Below are positions 63,715-64,000 of a stretch of DNA of 64,000 nucleotides, piece by piece. Position 1 is the stretch's first letter. Every line of letters begins with the position of its first letter. The notes beneath the pieces were generated by a model, which saw only the letters and a program-made list of their open reading frames with translations, had not been told where the DNA came from and did not search any database. Where the stretch lies: positions 310,001 to 374,000 of the forward strand of contig CAOLHI010001804.1 in the NCBI GenBank assembly GCA_948474755.1, written 5' to 3'. Source of the DNA: Ctenosaura bakeri. Lineage: Eukaryota; Chordata; Lepidosauria; Squamata; Iguanidae. The position numbers and the translations under genes were made by a program.

Positions 63715-64000
63715 TTGCCCTTTTCCAAAATGCTAGGCGATACTTTCCTGTACCATTGGGGGAGTGTTGCTGAGTGTACTTTTCTCTTGTTCTGTCTTAT
63801 CACAAGAGTACTCTCCAAGCTGACTGGGGAGAGAGTGACCTGTTTTCTGGTGACTCCGTGGTGGATGAGACAGCTGTGCTTTGCCCATCTTCCTCCCCTG
63901 TCTTGCAGAGTTTATCTCAAGCTTCCATCGAGACCAAATCTCCTAACTCTTTGATGGTTGGAGTCGGCATCCTCACATGGACACTCTCAAGCTGACAGTC
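63715..64000 (+). pseudogene. DIRS linker before the recombinase
   Basis: It reads MLGDTFLYHWGSVAECTF, then RVLSKLTGERVTCFLVTPWW, then LSCRVYLKLPSRPNLLT. In complete DIRS elements this stretch lies between RNase H and the tyrosine recombinase (usual wording ILITPWWPRQxWF). Its direct junction to the gag/RT start marks the deletion. Confidence 0.75.

Larger units (their letters stand above)
60834..64000 (+). mobile_element. DIRS element, left repeat and gag, running off the window
   Basis: The left terminal repeat (60834-60990: ctgtgagttgcataaataca, tgcacctgcgcagtctatca, ccttttagagctgttatgca) is followed by leader, degenerate gag (61450-63600) and then, at about 63720, the linker that precedes the recombinase. 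The whole RT and RNase H region is missing at about 63700. The right end lies beyond the window. It is the same family as the 47097 copy. Confidence 0.8.

Overview
The window is vertebrate genomic DNA carrying the 5' coding part of EZH2, the H3K27 methyltransferase subunit of Polycomb repressive complex 2, on the + strand. Six coding exons (human exons 2-7) can be placed to the base: 12257-12373, 45810-45938, 56779-56895, 57578-57698, 58586-58759 and 60163-60265. All are flanked by AG/GT, and the frame stays open across every junction (phases 0, 0, 0, 1, 1, 2), giving about 253 residues from the initiator Met. The non-coding first exon and promoter lie upstream of the window or were not recognised. 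The remaining exons lie downstream.

The repeats point to a squamate reptile (lizard or snake). They include a tRNA-headed Sauria-type SINE, a 5S-rRNA-headed Sauria SINE, an RTE/Bov-B fragment, several L1 copies of non-mammalian type, CR1 with its ATTCTATG tail, DIRS and Ngaro-like tyrosine-recombinase retrotransposons, a Helitron and a hAT MITE. The species cannot be named from sequence alone.

Layout. 1-5720: antisense L1 with ORF1, ORF2 and 5'UTR, its 3' end cut by the window. 5721-12250: intron or upstream sequence with a DIRS recombinase fragment, a 160-bp tandem repeat, a Bov-B fragment and a 5S SINE. 12250-12373: EZH2 exon 2. 12374-45809: a 33-kb intron made mostly of transposons. It holds a TIR element, an antisense L1 remnant split by a Helitron, a nest of three elements (DIRS inside DIRS, with a hAT MITE in the inner one), a short L1 copy, SINEs, a CR1 tail, a rearranged L1, an antisense Ngaro-like element, and an almost full-length antisense L1 of 7.36 kb with a perfect 16-bp target duplication. 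45810-45938: exon 3. 45939-56778: an 11-kb intron with two DIRS copies, L1 and CR1 pieces and a solo LTR. 56779-60265: compact exons 4-7. 60266-64000: intron 7, entered by another DIRS copy.

There is one host gene. The rest is a record of successive insertions into its introns. All identifiable DIRS copies lie in the EZH2 sense direction, while nearly all L1 copies lie antisense. The most gene-relevant oddity is exon 6, which encodes an uninterrupted run of 20 Asp/Glu residues and a diverged linker, making it about 11 codons longer than I recall for the human exon.
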